Origin: JBOHBN01 sp050698355 | GTDB taxonomy: Bacteria > Actinomycetota > Actinomycetes > Streptosporangiales > WHST01 | NCBI GenBank assembly: GCA_050698355.1 | Contig: JBOHBN010000209.1 | Span: 1 to 64,000, forward strand | DNA: 64,000 nt | Direction: 5' to 3' | Shown: piece after piece, positions 15,354 through 23,189 of the stretch | Numbering within the stretch: position 1 is the first letter of the stretch | How the letters are laid out: each line of letters begins with the position of its first letter | Notes under the pieces: generated by a model | What the model saw: only the letters and a program-made list of their open reading frames with translations | The model's database searches: none | What the model was told of the DNA's origin: nothing | Translations under genes and position numbers: made by a program

Positions 15354-16823
15354 ATGTCGACCCTTGAACAGGAGACCTCGGTCGTCAAGGCGGTACCGAA
15401 GGACCTGTACATCGGGGGCTCGTGGCGCCCCGCGGAGGGTGGCGCGACGTTCGACGTCGAGGACCCGGCGACCGGCAAGACGCTCTGTGCGGTCGCCGAC
15501 GCGTCTCCCGCGGACGGCATGGCGGCAATGGATGCGGCCGTGGCCGCGCAGGGGGAGTGGGCGCAGTACCCGGCACGCGAGCGCGGCGAGATCCTGCGCC
15601 GTGGCTACGAGGCGTTGATGGACAGGCAGGACGAGCTCGGCCTGCTCATGACGCTGGAGATGGGCAAGCCGCTCGCGGAGGCGAAGGGCGAGATCGCGTA
15701 CGCCGCGGAGTTCTTCCGCTGGTTCGCCGAGGAGGCGGTTCGCATCGACGGCGGCTACGCTCCGTCCGCGAACGGCCAGGACCGGGTCATCGTGATGCGT
15801 CAGCCCGTCGGCCCGACCATCCTCATCACGCCGTGGAACTTCCCGATGGCGATGGGCACGCGCAAGGTCGGCCCGGCGATCGCCGCCGGCTGCACCGTGG
15901 TGCTGAAGCCCGCCGACCTGACCCCGCTCTCGGCGCTCGCGATGACCGAGATGCTCGAGCAGGCCGGGCTGCCGGCCGGCGTGGTCAACGTGGTGACCAC
16001 CAAGGACGCCGGCGGGGTGATGGAGCCGCTGATCCGCAGTGGCAAGGCGCGCAAGCTGTCGTTCACCGGCTCGACCGCGGTCGGCAAGAAGCTGCTGGAG
16101 CAGGCGTCGGAGAAGGTGCTGCGCACCTCGATGGAGCTGGGCGGCAACGCGCCGTTCCTCGTCTTCGACGACGCCGACCTCGACGCCGCCGTCGACGGCG
16201 CGATGCTCGCCAAGATGCGCAACGTCGGGGAGGCGTGCACGGCGGCCAACCGGTTCTACGTGCACGAGTCCGTCGCCGACGACTTCGCCCGCCGGCTCGC
16301 CGGGCGGATGTCGGCGTCCGTGGTCGGTCGCGGTACCGACGATGGCGTCACGGTGGGCCCGCTCGTCGAGGGGCGCGCGGTGGAGAAGGTCCAGGGCCTC
16401 CTCTCGGACGCTGTGGACAAGGGCGCGCGCGTCGTGACCGGAGGCGAGCCGACGAACGGCACCGGGCACTTCTTCACCCCGACCGTGCTCACCGACATCC
16501 CCGAGTCGGCGCAGATGCGGCGAACCGAGATCTTCGGTCCGGTCGCCGCGATCTCCACGTTCACGTCCGAGGACGAGGTGATCGCGGAGGCGAACGACAC
16601 CGAGTACGGGCTGGTGTCGTACGTCTACACCCGTGACCTCGCCCGGGCGCTGCGGGTGTCCGAGCGGCTGGACTCCGGCATGGTCGGCCTGAACAAGGGC
16701 ATGGTGTCGAACGCCGCGGCCCCGTTCGGCGGTGTCAAGCAGTCCGGCATCGGCCGCGAGGGCGGCCGGCTCGGCATCGAGGAGTTCCTCGAGGTCAAGT
16801 ACGTCGCCGTACCCGCGCCGTAA
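15354..16823 (+). CDS. gabD: NAD(P)-dependent succinate-semialdehyde dehydrogenase-like aldehyde dehydrogenase
   Basis: A 489-residue aldehyde dehydrogenase. The cofactor-binding domain includes TPWNFPMAM and FTGSTAVGKKL; the catalytic glutamate lies in MELGGNAPFLVFDDAD and the nucleophilic cysteine in RNVGEACTAANRFYV. The C-terminal EYGLVSYVYT and GGVKQSGIGREGG segments are typical of GabD-like enzymes. It is divergent from the gabT-like gene across a 125-bp spacer holding the shared operator. It should oxidise succinate semialdehyde to succinate; related semialdehydes remain possible. Confidence 0.86.
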   Translation: MSTLEQETSVVKAVPKDLYIGGSWRPAEGGATFDVEDPATGKTLCAVADASPADGMAAMDAAVAAQGEWAQYPARERGEILRRGYEALMDRQDELGLLMTLEMGKPLAEAKGEIAYAAEFFRWFAEEAVRIDGGYAPSANGQDRVIVMRQPVGPTILITPWNFPMAMGTRKVGPAIAAGCTVVLKPADLTPLSALAMTEMLEQAGLPAGVVNVVTTKDAGGVMEPLIRSGKARKLSFTGSTAVGKKLLEQASEKVLRTSMELGGNAPFLVFDDADLDAAVDGAMLAKMRNVGEACTAANRFYVHESVADDFARRLAGRMSASVVGRGTDDGVTVGPLVEGRAVEKVQGLLSDAVDKGARVVTGGEPTNGTGHFFTPTVLTDIPESAQMRRTEIFGPVAAISTFTSEDEVIAEANDTEYGLVSYVYTRDLARALRVSERLDSGMVGLNKGMVSNAAAPFGGVKQSGIGREGGRLGIEEFLEVKYVAVPAP

Positions 16824-16846
16824 CCGCGCGGGTGGTCCAGGCCTGT

Positions 16847-16902
16847 GGGCCGCAAAGTGCCCTTGGTGCCCCTATGAAGGCATCATGGGCACCTTGCGGC
16901 CC
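16847..16902. terminator. Bidirectional hairpin between gabD and the gas-vesicle operon
   Basis: Arms 16847-16862 and 16887-16902 match at 15 of 16 positions (GGGCCGCAAAGTGCCC against GGGCACCTTGCGGCCC). An inner GGTGCCC/GGGCACC pairing can form an alternative hairpin. It lies between the convergent ends of the two transcription units. Confidence 0.65.
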
Positions 16903-16936
16903 CATGTGAGCGTGACGGGCACTATGCGCCCTGGCC

Positions 16937-17152
16937 CTAGGAGAGTGACTGGACGCGCTTGAGCATCGGGATGCTCGGGAAGCGATCGTCGCGGATCTTG
17001 GTGAGCAGTAGCTCGGCGTAAGCGGGCACCTCGTCGGGCTCGAGCAGCGACTCGATCATGTCGAGCATGGTGTACGAGGGGTAGATGTCCTCGTCGACCT
17101 TGCTGATGAGCATGTCCAGCAGCTGTTCGCGAACGGACTGGTCTTCTGCCAT
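16937..17152 (-). CDS. Small acidic protein at the end of the gas-vesicle operon
   Basis: A 71-residue acidic, predicted all-helical protein (MAEDQSVREQLLDMLISKVDED ... FPSIPMLKRVQSLS). I do not recognise a named family. Two partly repeated halves can be seen: VDEDIYPSYTMLDMIESL and IRDDRFPSIPMLKRVQSL share an acidic-aromatic-Pro-Ser-Met-Leu pattern, suggesting an internal duplication. It lies 39 bp after gvpK on the same strand and ends before the terminator, so it is probably co-transcribed with the gvp genes. Confidence 0.7.
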   Translation of the reverse strand: MAEDQSVREQLLDMLISKVDEDIYPSYTMLDMIESLLEPDEVPAYAELLLTKIRDDRFPSIPMLKRVQSLS

Positions 17153-17191
17153 TGCCTGTCCTTCCTGTCCTTCCTGGCTCCTGCGCCGGCG

Positions 17192-17479
17192 TCACGCCAG
17201 CAGGGTTCCGAGCGGGCCGAGATCGATGTTCAGGTCCTCGGGGTTGATGCCGTACCGCTCCTCCAGCTGTGTCATGGCCTGCTCGAGCCGCATCAGCCCA
17301 CGCCCGAGGTCCTCGACCTGCTCCTCGGTCAGGTCGCCCTGGTCGACGCGGCGCAGCGCCTGCCGTTCCATCAGCTGCCGCACCAGCTCCACGATGGTGA
17401 GCACCAGCCGCAGCAGGTCGCGCTCGACCGCGTCCGGGTCGGTCTCCAACCGGTGGGGAAGGGTGCGTACGTCACTCAT
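17192..17479 (-). CDS. gvpK: Gas vesicle protein GvpK
   Basis: A 95-residue protein with the GvpK core RLETDPDAVERDLLRLVLTIVELVRQLMERQALRRVD followed by EEQVEDLGRGLMRLEQAM and the end YGINPEDLNIDLGPLGTLL. GvpK is a minor, essential assembly protein of gas vesicles. Its start overlaps the gvpS-like stop by 4 bp. Confidence 0.95.
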   Translation of the reverse strand: MSDVRTLPHRLETDPDAVERDLLRLVLTIVELVRQLMERQALRRVDQGDLTEEQVEDLGRGLMRLEQAMTQLEERYGINPEDLNIDLGPLGTLLA

Positions 17480-17667
17480 GTCTCTGCCTCCAGCTCGCTG
17501 CGTACGGACATCAGCAGCGCGTGCAGCTTGATCTGGACGAGGTCGACGCCGGACAACGAGATGGTGATGTCGCCGGCGAGCACGACCCCCGTGCCCAGCA
17601 GCCGGTCGAGCAGGTCGACCAGCGCGACCTGCCGCCTCGGCTGCTCGGTGACGGTGTCAGCTGTCAT
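17476..17667 (-). CDS. gvpS: Gas vesicle protein GvpS (GvpA/J/M family)
   Basis: A 63-residue GvpA-fold protein: VALVDLLDRLLGTGVVLAGDITISLSGVDLVQIKLHALLMSV matches the helix-strand-strand-helix core of structural and tip gas-vesicle proteins. The short length and place between gvpL and gvpK match gvpS of actinobacterial clusters (equivalent to gvpM elsewhere). It overlaps both neighbours by 4 bp. Confidence 0.88.
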   Translation of the reverse strand: MTADTVTEQPRRQVALVDLLDRLLGTGVVLAGDITISLSGVDLVQIKLHALLMSVRSELEAET

Positions 17668-18425
17668 GCGTTCTCCAGCTCCGCGAACGAGTAGGGGGGC
17701 CACGGCCCGGTCAGCTCGAACCGTACGCTCGGCAGCCGCGACTCCAACCGGCTGACGGCTGCCTCGAGGTCCCCGGTTCGGTCCCGTTCCACCAGGTACG
17801 CACCGTTGAGGATCATCCGGCCCGCGTAACCGCCGAGCCGCTGGTCCTGCGCCGGATGGCGCCGGCTCGCCACGCCGACCGCGGCCAGCTCGGCGTGGAT
17901 CTCCTCGCCCGTCGCGGCGGCCGCCCGCTCGTGCTCCTCGCGCTGCGTGGTCTCGGCCCGGCGCCGCTGCAGGTACGCGGTCCCGGACTCCGTGGCGGAG
18001 TCCTCCGGGACGCTGCGCGCGGCGGCGTCGTCCAAGTACGCCTTGATGCCGCACTCGGTGCGGCCGTCCAGCCGGGCGAGGGTGCTCTCGATGCTGTCGC
18101 GCCGCTCGTCCAGCGTGCGGCGCACCCCGTCGTCGTCCAGATAGACAGTGGCGAGGCGCAGCGGCGCGACCGAACCGCTCGCCGCCAGCGCCCCCACGAC
18201 CTGGTTGTGTGCACGCGCGACCCGTTCGAGCCAGCCGAGATCCTCCAGGTTCGCGCGCAGCGCCTCCTCGCCGAACTCATCCAGGCTCACCGTGCTGACC
18301 GCCGCGGCGAGGCCGTCCTGGTCGAGGGTTCGCACCGGCGCGTCCGAAACCCCGCGTACGTCCTCGAGGGAAGCGGCGGCCTCGCCGCGCGTGATCGCGT
18401 AGAGGTAGGTGCCGGTCTCAGCCAT
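17664..18425 (-). CDS. gvpL: Gas vesicle protein GvpL/GvpF family
   Basis: A 253-residue GvpL/F protein. The N-terminus TGTYLYAITR and the middle AVSTVSLDEFGEEALRANLEDLGWLERVARAHNQVV are family features, as is the C-terminal LTGPWPPYSFAE. The ATG at 18425 with GGGGGTGACC upstream is preferred over a GTG at 18434. Family members help nucleate GvpA assembly. Second of two gvpF/L paralogues here. Confidence 0.9.
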   Translation of the reverse strand: MAETGTYLYAITRGEAAASLEDVRGVSDAPVRTLDQDGLAAAVSTVSLDEFGEEALRANLEDLGWLERVARAHNQVVGALAASGSVAPLRLATVYLDDDGVRRTLDERRDSIESTLARLDGRTECGIKAYLDDAAARSVPEDSATESGTAYLQRRRAETTQREEHERAAAATGEEIHAELAAVGVASRRHPAQDQRLGGYAGRMILNGAYLVERDRTGDLEAAVSRLESRLPSVRFELTGPWPPYSFAELENA

Positions 18426-18786
18426 CGCGGTCACCCCCTTCGTCTGTACCGGGTTCCAGCGCCGACACGCGCTGGCGCAGGCGCTCGTTCTCCTCCTCCA
18501 GCTCGCGGTTACGCGCGGCAGAGCTCAGCGAGGGGTCGTCTTTCCACCAGTCGATCCCCATCTCGGCCGCCTTGTCGACCGACGCGACCAGCAGGCGGAT
18601 CTTCACTGTCAGCAGCTCGATGTCGAGCAGGTTGACCTTGATGTCGCCCGCGACGACGATGCCCTTGTCGAGGACACGTTCCAGCACGTCGGCGAGGTTC
18701 GCCGGCTGGGGAGCCGGCGTCGTCGACGCCCTGCTGGCCGGGGCCTGGTAGCCGTCGCGGCCACGAGCGAGCTGGTCCACGGTCAC
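18418..18786 (-). CDS. gvpJ: Gas vesicle protein GvpJ (GvpA family)
   Basis: A 122-residue protein with a GvpA-like core at about residues 30-75 (LADVLERVLDKGIVVAGDIKVNLLDIELLTVKIRLLVASVDKA), preceded by a Ala/Pro linker and followed by WWKDDPSLS and a coiled-coil-like tail rich in Glu/Arg. This extended architecture marks GvpJ, a minor tip protein. It starts with GTG at 18786 and overlaps gvpO by 4 bp. Confidence 0.9.
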   Translation of the reverse strand: MTVDQLARGRDGYQAPASRASTTPAPQPANLADVLERVLDKGIVVAGDIKVNLLDIELLTVKIRLLVASVDKAAEMGIDWWKDDPSLSSAARNRELEEENERLRQRVSALEPGTDEGGDRDG

Positions 18787-19103
18787 TCCTCGTGTAGTTG
18801 GGCGCGGGTGTACCGCCTGAGCCGCCGGTACGAGAGCAGGTCACCGTTCTCGTCCAGGTCGGCCTGGTAGACGGCCATGACATCGGCGGTCTCCGGAACC
18901 CGGTGGATCTCCAGGACCTCCACCTCCAGCTGCCAGCCGTCGTCCGTACGCGACAGCGCCGTGACCGCCTCCGCGTTACGCTGCGTCAGCTCGGCCAGCT
19001 GCTGTGCGCCCGTCCGCGCCACGGCGGCGGCTCCCCGCTTGCGGCCCGCGGTTCGCGACTGCGTGCGCCCTTGCTTGTTGGTGTTCTCGTCGGCGGTCGT
19101 CAT
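18783..19103 (-). CDS. gvpO: Gas vesicle protein GvpO
   Basis: A 106-residue protein with a basic N-terminus (residues 8-27) and the GvpO core GWQLEVEVLEIHRVPETADVMAVYQADLDENGDLLSYRRLRRYTR. GvpO occurs in actinobacterial and haloarchaeal clusters and is required for vesicle formation, acting in assembly or expression. Confidence 0.92.
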   Translation of the reverse strand: MTTADENTNKQGRTQSRTAGRKRGAAAVARTGAQQLAELTQRNAEAVTALSRTDDGWQLEVEVLEIHRVPETADVMAVYQADLDENGDLLSYRRLRRYTRAQLHEE

Positions 19104-19125
19104 TGGCTCCCTCCGTCCGCCGGCC

Positions 19126-19350
19126 TCATGCCCGCAGCAAGCGGGCCATCAGCTGGTTCTCCAGCTCGTCGGCCTCTTCGTCGCTGAGCACGCCCGCCGC
19201 GCGGGCCTCGTCGACCTCCTCCAGCTGGCGTCGGATCGTCGCCGGGTCGTAGTACTCGGCCTCTGCCTGCTCGCGTACCCGCTCCGCGATCCACGCGGTC
19301 GCGCGTACCGGTGCAAGCGGCAACGTCAGCAGTCCGGTGAACAAGCCCAT
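19126..19350 (-). CDS. gvpG: Gas vesicle protein GvpG
   Basis: A 74-residue protein: MGLFTGLLTLPLAPVRATAWIAERVREQAEAEYYD then two short helices (RRQLEEVDEARAAGVLSDEEADELENQLMARLL), the standard GvpG pattern. Members associate with GvpF/L during assembly. One base separates it from the preceding gvpF stop. Confidence 0.93.
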   Translation of the reverse strand: MGLFTGLLTLPLAPVRATAWIAERVREQAEAEYYDPATIRRQLEEVDEARAAGVLSDEEADELENQLMARLLRA

Positions 19351-19351
19351 G

Positions 19352-20104
19352 TCAGTCGCCCGGTACGAAGTCGTACGGTGCCTGTGGACCGATCAGGCGC
19401 AGCCTCATCCGTGCCGACTCTCGCTTGCCGAGGCTCTCCACCGCTTCCTCCAGGCCCGTGTGCCCGGTGCGGTCCACGAGCAAGGCGGCGTCCAGCACGT
19501 CCTCTGGCGTCCCCGGCTCGCGGCTCTCGACGGCGCGGATGTGAGGATCAAGCGCGTCGAGCATCGCCGCCGCGTCGGCCGCGGCCTTGCGGCCCAGCAC
19601 TCCGACGACGAGTTCGCCCAAGCGGACGCTCTGCCCGTACACCGGCTGTTCTCGCGTGGCGGTGCTGAGGTGCTCGATCTCCGGGTCCTCTGCGACGATC
19701 TCGCGCAGCAACGGCTCCTCGAGGTAGCGAGCCCGCAGCGTGTACTGCACCGCTCCCGCGAGCTCGGCGAGCAGCTCGGCATACCGGTCGAGCGCGGGCC
19801 CCAAGCCCGCCTCGAGGGTGCCCTCGTCCGCGACGGTGCCGAACCGCAGCGGCAGAACATCGCTTCGCGCCGCGACCGCGTCGAGCACCCGGCTGTGCGC
19901 GAGCAGGTCGTCGCGGGTCGTGATGTCCCGGCCGGCCTCGATCGGGCTGGCGAGCAGCGCCAGGTCAGCGGCATCCAGCAGCACGAGGTCGCGCGCGCCG
20001 CCGACACCCACCAGATCGCCCGGAAGGTCACCGCGTGCGGCCATGACGCCGTACAGGTAGTACGCGGTCGCCTGGCTCGCCTGGCTCGCCTGCGCCGCGG
20101 TCAT
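19352..20104 (-). CDS. gvpF: Gas vesicle protein GvpF (GvpL/F family)
   Basis: A 250-residue protein with [13 protein letters not shown] at the N-terminus, [27 protein letters not shown] in the middle and the terminal [15 protein letters not shown], all features of GvpF/L. The LPLRFG motif is classic for the family. It binds GvpA and is thought to seed shell growth. Overlaps gvpA by 4 bp. Confidence 0.93.
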   Translation of the reverse strand: MTAAQASQASQATAYYLYGVMAARGDLPGDLVGVGGARDLVLLDAADLALLASPIEAGRDITTRDDLLAHSRVLDAVAARSDVLPLRFGTVADEGTLEAGLGPALDRYAELLAELAGAVQYTLRARYLEEPLLREIVAEDPEIEHLSTATREQPVYGQSVRLGELVVGVLGRKAAADAAAMLDALDPHIRAVESREPGTPEDVLDAALLVDRTGHTGLEEAVESLGKRESARMRLRLIGPQAPYDFVPGD

Positions 20105-20556
20105 CGCTCGCTCGAGGATCTACGGCGCGTCTGTTGTTGGCGCGGCTTCTCTGTTTGCTGGGACCGTCGCCTGGGCTGGCGCTCGGATTCGCTCTCGTCC
20201 TTGTCCTCGTCGGAATCGCCGGTCAGCGTTTCCTTGATGCCCGACAGCGCGCCGGCGGTCTTGCCCTTCGCGCCGCCCTCGGTCATGCTCTCCATCATCT
20301 CGGGCAGGTCCTTGCCGCCCTGCTGCGTGAGGTCCAGCCTGCTCGTCGCCTCCGCGAAGCGCAGGTAGGTGTCGACGCTCGCGATGACGATGCGGGCGTC
20401 GATGGTGAGCAGCTCGATGCCCACCAGCGAGACGCGGACGTAGGCGTCGATCACCATGCCCTTGTCGAGGATGGTGTCGATGACGTCGGCGAGTGAGCTC
20501 GCCTGCGGGCGGTCGACGTACCCGCCTCTGGAACGCTGCGTCGTTGCGACAGTCAT
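20101..20556 (-). CDS. gvpA: Gas vesicle structural protein GvpA with extended C-terminus
   Basis: Residues about 20-75 ([49 protein letters not shown]) are the conserved GvpA shell core. The classic protein ends near residue 75; here about 75 more residues follow, at first hydrophilic ([20 protein letters not shown]) and then a highly charged Asp/Glu then Arg/Ser/Gln tail. Tails of this kind occur in actinobacterial GvpA proteins to my knowledge. The tail would project from the shell. Only one gvpA copy is present, with gvpJ and gvpS as paralogues. Confidence 0.92.
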   Translation of the reverse strand: MTVATTQRSRGGYVDRPQASSLADVIDTILDKGMVIDAYVRVSLVGIELLTIDARIVIASVDTYLRFAEATSRLDLTQQGGKDLPEMMESMTEGGAKGKTAGALSGIKETLTGDSDEDKDESESERQPRRRSQQTEKPRQQQTRRRSSSER

Positions 20557-20559
20557 GGG

Positions 20560-21681
20560 TCACCTGCTCCTTCCAGACGTCGCCGGGCGGCGAGTCCTGC
20601 GATTGCGGGGTGCTTCCTCGGCCGGTTCTTCCGGCGCTTCCTCTTCCTCGTCCTCCGGCGCTTCCTCTTCCTCGTCCTCCGGCTGTTCCTCGTCCTCGTC
20701 CTCCGGCTGTTCCTCGTCCTCGGCTGCCGGCTCCTCCTCGGGCGACTCCTCGTCGTCCTCGTCCTGTGGCTCATCTTCAGACCCGGGCGGCTCCTGATCG
20801 TCTCGGCCCTCGCCGCTCTCGTCCTGGTCTTCCTCTTCCTCGGCCAGCGCGTCCTCGTGGCTCTTGACGACCTCGCTGTCACGGATCTCGCCGCGCCAGC
20901 CCTCGACGTCGTCGGGGTCGAGGATCGTCTGGGTCATCACGTGCCGGCGGAAGTGCTTGAGCTCGAGCCGGGCACGGCGCCCCTGCGCGCGCCACAGGTT
21001 CCCCGTCTTCTCGAAGAAGCCCTGCGGGTGGTACTCGAGCACCACCAGGATCCGGGTCAGGCGCGGGCCGAGCTCGTGGAAGGTGACGGTTCCGTCGACG
21101 TGGCCCTTCTGTCCCGATGAGCGCCACACGATGCGGTCGTCGGGAACCTGCTCGGTGATGGTCGACTCCCAGGATCGGTGCGACCAGAAGACCTGAGCCT
21201 TCAGGTTGACCTTCCCGTCCTCCTCCTGCTCGGCGTGCTCCACCTTCTTCATGAAGCTGGTCCAGTCCTGGTACTGCGTCCACTGGTTGTACGCGACCCG
21301 CACCGGTACGCCGACGTCGATGTCCTCGACGATGTTGGTGACCTTCACGTCACCACCTCCTCCGCCGCTCGAGCCGCCGCCCAGCGCTTCCTTCACCTTG
21401 TCCCCGACGCCGGAGAAGACCCCCTTGAGCGCACCCTTCGCCGGGGACCCACCCTGAGCGCCTTCCTGTGCCCCCCGTATCGCGGCCATCAGGCCCGGGC
21501 CGCCCTTGTCGTTCGCGTACTCGGTGAGCCGCTCGGTGAGACCCTGTGCCTGATCTACCAGGGAGTTGGCGCCCCGCTCCGCGAATGCGAGTGCCACGTT
21601 CTTCAGCTCGTCCTTCAGCCGGTCGGTGGGAAGGTCGCGGGCAAGCTCGCCCAGGCCGGGTGTGCTCTTCGCGTCAGCCAT
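20560..21681 (-). CDS. SRPBCC-domain protein of the gas-vesicle cluster with acidic repeat tail
   Basis: A 373-residue protein from ATG 21681 (an upstream extension to 21870 reads through the neighbouring gene). Residues about 1-110 are helical with a Gly/Ser linker; residues about 125-265 form a START/polyketide-cyclase-like SRPBCC domain (VEDIDVGVPVRVAYNQWTQY, DDRIVWRSSGQKGHVDGTVTFHELG, LVVLEYHPQGFFEKTGN). The last 100 residues are almost pure Glu/Asp/Pro, partly coded by 24-bp tandem repeats. Comparable genes (gvpY/gvpZ) occur in Streptomyces gvp clusters; which of the two this is I cannot tell. Function unknown, perhaps lipid or shell handling. Confidence 0.85.
   Translation of the reverse strand: MADAKSTPGLGELARDLPTDRLKDELKNVALAFAERGANSLVDQAQGLTERLTEYANDKGGPGLMAAIRGAQEGAQGGSPAKGALKGVFSGVGDKVKEALGGGSSGGGGGDVKVTNIVEDIDVGVPVRVAYNQWTQYQDWTSFMKKVEHAEQEEDGKVNLKAQVFWSHRSWESTITEQVPDDRIVWRSSGQKGHVDGTVTFHELGPRLTRILVVLEYHPQGFFEKTGNLWRAQGRRARLELKHFRRHVMTQTILDPDDVEGWRGEIRDSEVVKSHEDALAEEEEDQDESGEGRDDQEPPGSEDEPQDEDDEESPEEEPAAEDEEQPEDEDEEQPEDEEEEAPEDEEEEAPEEPAEEAPRNRRTRRPATSGRSR
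20633..20728. repeat. Four 24-bp tandem repeats in the acidic tail
   Basis: Units at 20633-20656, 20657-20680, 20681-20704 and 20705-20728. Units 1 and 2 are identical; 3 and 4 diverge by several bases. Each codes one PEDEEEEA/PEDEDEEQ octapeptide on the minus strand, so copy-number change stays in frame. Confidence 0.88.
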
Positions 21682-22228
21682 TGGACTTGCTCCCTCGCTG
21701 CCGCGACGAGCTCTTGGTCGACCTGCTCGAGCTCGTCGACTTGCGGCGGGAACTCGTCGAACCCCCGCGACTGGAGCTGCTGCGCTTGCGCGCCGGCTGC
21801 GGTTCGGGTTCGGGCTCGGGCTCTTCCTCGTCGTCGGCCGATTCCTCGTCGTCGTCGGCAGGTTGCTCATCGGACGGCGGTTCCTCGTCCGCGGGCGGCT
21901 CCTCCTCGCCGGTACCCTCCGATCCGGGGGACCGCAACTGCGTCGCGCGCTGCTGGAGCCGATCGCTCAGCGCGTCCATGCCCTTGCCGGCAGCCGCTGC
22001 CGCGGCCTCGCGGCCCGCGTCGGCGAGGCGGCCGCGTGCGTCACCGCCAATGCGCTGCAGCGCCGGTGAGGACTCGAGCAGGTTCTTGCCCTGCTCGAGC
22101 AGCGCGGTTCTGTCCAGACGCTTGCCGGCGGCAACCGCGCCGAGCATCAAGGCGAGCTTCATCTTCTTGGTCCGGCCGAGGGCGTAGCCGATGGCTATGC
22201 CGAGCGCGACCGTACCTTGCGATTTCAT
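21674..22228 (-). CDS. Gas-vesicle-cluster accessory protein with charged tail (GvpY/Z-like)
   Basis: A 184-residue protein starting at ATG 22228 after GGAGAGCCGACG. Residues 1-35 (TVALGIAIGYALGRTKKMKLALMLGAVAAGKRL) include hydrophobic Gly/Ala-rich stretches that may touch membrane or shell. A helical middle (ALLEQGKNLLESSPALQRIGGDARGRL) is followed by an acidic Glu/Pro/Asp block and a final Ser/Arg/Lys-rich block. No enzyme motif is visible. First gene of the leftward gvp operon, overlapping the SRPBCC gene by 8 bp, hence probably co-translated. Confidence 0.75.
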   Translation of the reverse strand: MKSQGTVALGIAIGYALGRTKKMKLALMLGAVAAGKRLDRTALLEQGKNLLESSPALQRIGGDARGRLADAGREAAAAAAGKGMDALSDRLQQRATQLRSPGSEGTGEEEPPADEEPPSDEQPADDDEESADDEEEPEPEPEPQPARKRSSSSRGGSTSSRRKSTSSSRSTKSSSRQRGSKSNG

Positions 22229-22520
22229 CGTCGGCTCTCCAACCTTTGTATGGCATTGGTACAGCTGCCCCCCGGTTGGCGAGCGGCACGTCATGGTGAC
22301 GCCGCCCTTCATCAAAACGCGGGCCTTTGGCTGGCGACCTCCCCAGAGCCGACGCTATGGGCCTGTCGTTCTCGGTACCCAAGGGCGCACGGGGCAATCA
22401 CGCTGGTGCCCGCTTTTACCCGATATTGAGAAATGATCACGGTATGTACTCGTTACCGGCTTCCCACGACCTGCCGACCGTGAGGGGTAGGACCCGTGTA
22501 CGGGCAGTAGCGCCCGCTCG
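22229..22520. other. Intergenic region upstream of the gas-vesicle operon
   Basis: This 292-bp stretch must contain the gvp operon promoter (minus strand) and the 3' end of the GntR gene. No strong sigma-70 hexamers stand out. GGGTAA at about 22418 on the minus strand resembles the -10 of stress sigma-B-type promoters, but I see no matching GTTT -35. No gene was found in it. Confidence 0.4.
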
Positions 22521-23186
22521 TCAGGCCTGGTGTGGCGCCAAGCGGCCGATCGCGTCGTGCATGTGGTCCTCGAGCAGCGCCAACGCGCGGTCGGTGTCCT
22601 GCTCCTTGATCGCTTCGACAATGCTCGCGTGCTCGGCGGCGAGGTCCGCGGGCGCGTGGTACTTGCTCGGCAGCGCGGCCATGCACATGCGTGTCTCGAC
22701 GAGCAGCGTACGCGCCATGCGTTCCAGTCGCGCGCTGCCCGACTCGGCGACGAGCACCTCGTGGAAATCGAGGTCGCTGCGGCTCAGCGCCGCGTGGTCG
22801 CGTTTCTTCGCGGCCCGCTCCATCCGGGCGGCGGCCTTGCCGAGGCGGTTCGCCGCACCCGGGTCCGCCTGCTGGACGATCATCGTCACCGCGGCGCCCT
22901 CGACCGCCATCCTGGCGGCGTAGATGTCGTCAATGTCCGCTGGGGTCAACTCCGTTACGAAAAGGCCGCGGTGCCGGACGCTGCGAAGCAGGCCCTCCTG
23001 CACCAGCCGCTGCATCGCCTCGCGCAACGGTCCGCGGCTCACGCCGAAGCGGGCGGCGAGGTCCGCCTCGCCGAGCTGGTCACCCTGGGCCAGCGCGCCG
23101 GACATGATCGCCTCGCGCAGTTGGTCGGCGATGAGGCCCGCGGTCGGTTCGCGGCTGATCGGCTTGAGCGAGTCGGCTGGCGCCAT
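22521..23186 (-). CDS. GntR-family transcriptional regulator (FCD type)
   Basis: A 221-residue regulator with N-terminal winged helix (about residues 15-75: LIADQLREAIMSGALAQGDQL, SRGPLREAMQRLVQEGLL) and a C-terminal FCD domain with the metal-binding-type pattern (DLDFHEVLVAESGS, AEHASIVEAI). It starts 3 bp after the racemase-like gene, so it is the last gene of a two-gene leftward operon whose promoter carries the GATTGT-TG-ACAATC palindrome. FCD regulators typically bind such sites and respond to small carboxylates, so this protein is the best candidate for the three operators. Confidence 0.92.
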   Translation of the reverse strand: MAPADSLKPISREPTAGLIADQLREAIMSGALAQGDQLGEADLAARFGVSRGPLREAMQRLVQEGLLRSVRHRGLFVTELTPADIDDIYAARMAVEGAAVTMIVQQADPGAANRLGKAAARMERAAKKRDHAALSRSDLDFHEVLVAESGSARLERMARTLLVETRMCMAALPSKYHAPADLAAEHASIVEAIKEQDTDRALALLEDHMHDAIGRLAPHQA

Positions 23187-23189
23187 CGC

